A DNA stretch of 6,268 nucleotides from an uncultured Demequina sp. (GTDB lineage Bacteria > Actinomycetota > Actinomycetes > Actinomycetales > Demequinaceae), in the NCBI GenBank assembly GCA_937925595.1, contig CALALQ010000423.1, positions 1 through 6,268 on the forward strand, written 5' to 3'. Both the position numbers and the translations under genes were made by a program. This document shows positions 6,032-6,268 of this stretch, piece after piece; position 1 is the stretch's first letter, and each line of letters begins with the position of its first letter. The notes beneath the pieces were generated by a model that saw only the letters and a program-made list of their open reading frames with translations, made no database searches and had not been told where the DNA came from.

Positions 6032-6268
6032 CGCCGATCCCCTTTCTCCGTCGGGTTCTGACGCGGCTTCACGCGCGCCAGCGGCCACCACCGCGACCGT
6101 CCGCTCTTGGCCGCGTCGCCCAGCCCGATGGCCGCAGCCGTCGAAGTCGTCGCGGTCGTCGCGGTCGTCGCGGTCGTCGCCGAACGCTGCGGCACCGACT
6201 CGCCGCCGCCGCTGCGCGAAGGCGCCAGCGGCCCGGTGCCGGTGGGCTTGGCTGTGCCAGCGCGCTGG
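6028..6268 (-). CDS. C-terminal end of an unidentified conjugation-operon gene
   Basis: Only the last 79 codons are present; the gene starts beyond the right edge. The frame is set by its TGA overlapping the GTG of the PrgI gene, the same GTGA arrangement seen at two other junctions in this operon. The visible protein is a low-complexity polar tail rich in Pro, Gly, Ser and Thr: GTGPLAPSRSGGGESVPQ, then an Ala-Thr-Thr repeat, a short Ala-rich stretch, and a basic end (KSGRSRWWPLARVKPRQNPTEKGDRR). No membrane helix or domain is seen. In Gram-positive conjugation operons the gene before PrgI and VirB4 is often a large VirB6/TrbL-type membrane protein with a disordered tail, which would fit, but the fragment itself does not prove it. 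Confidence 0.7.
   Translation of the reverse strand, partial: QRAGTAKPTGTGPLAPSRSGGGESVPQRSATTATTATTATTSTAAAIGLGDAAKSGRSRWWPLARVKPRQNPTEKGDRR
6145..6180. repeat. Four tandem 9-bp units within a coding tail
   Basis: The plus strand carries three exact GGTCGTCGC units (6154-6162, 6163-6171, 6172-6180), preceded by one unit with a single mismatch (AGTCGTCGC, 6145-6153). Because the unit is 9 bases, copy-number change keeps the frame. In the minus-strand gene each unit encodes Ala-Thr-Thr, so the repeat only lengthens or shortens the disordered tail. Confidence 0.9.

Overview
The window is very GC-rich. Every convincing gene lies on the minus strand, so transcription runs from high to low coordinates. 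Base composition, frequent GTG starts, AGGAGG-like ribosome binding sites and a monoderm-type secretion gene set suggest a high-GC actinobacterium. An early-branching group such as Thermoleophilia is possible, but this is a guess from protein style. The content is accessory: part of a conjugative plasmid or an integrative and conjugative element.

Reading in the direction of transcription (6268 to 1), the window begins with the C-terminal end of an unidentified gene. Next come a small two-helix PrgI/VirB3-like membrane protein, a VirB4-family ATPase of 890 residues, a membrane-anchored cell-wall hydrolase that joins a 3D domain to an M15-type peptidase domain, a short TcpC/VirB8-like extracytoplasmic protein, and a five-helix membrane protein resembling SpoIIM. 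These six genes are packed as one operon. Four junctions are GTGA or ATGA overlaps and the fifth has a 3-base gap, so translational coupling is likely throughout.

After the SpoIIM-like gene comes the only substantial space in the window, about 296 bases (441-736). It holds a nested inverted-repeat structure: a 13-bp perfect inner stem, an 8-bp outer stem and a 7-bp GC hairpin. It ends 28 bases before the start of a single-stranded DNA-binding protein gene (ssb) that has a strong ribosome binding site. Two bases after ssb another reading frame may begin and run off the left edge.

The genes fit one job. The hydrolase would open the peptidoglycan locally. PrgI/VirB3-like, VirB4 and the VirB8-like protein would form and power the transfer channel. 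SSB would protect single-stranded DNA during transfer or replication. No relaxase, coupling protein (VirD4), integrase or oriT is visible, so mobility is inferred from the secretion genes alone. The points most worth a second look are the structured region before ssb, the hydrolase domain fusion, and the SpoIIM-like gene in the same operon as a peptidoglycan hydrolase.
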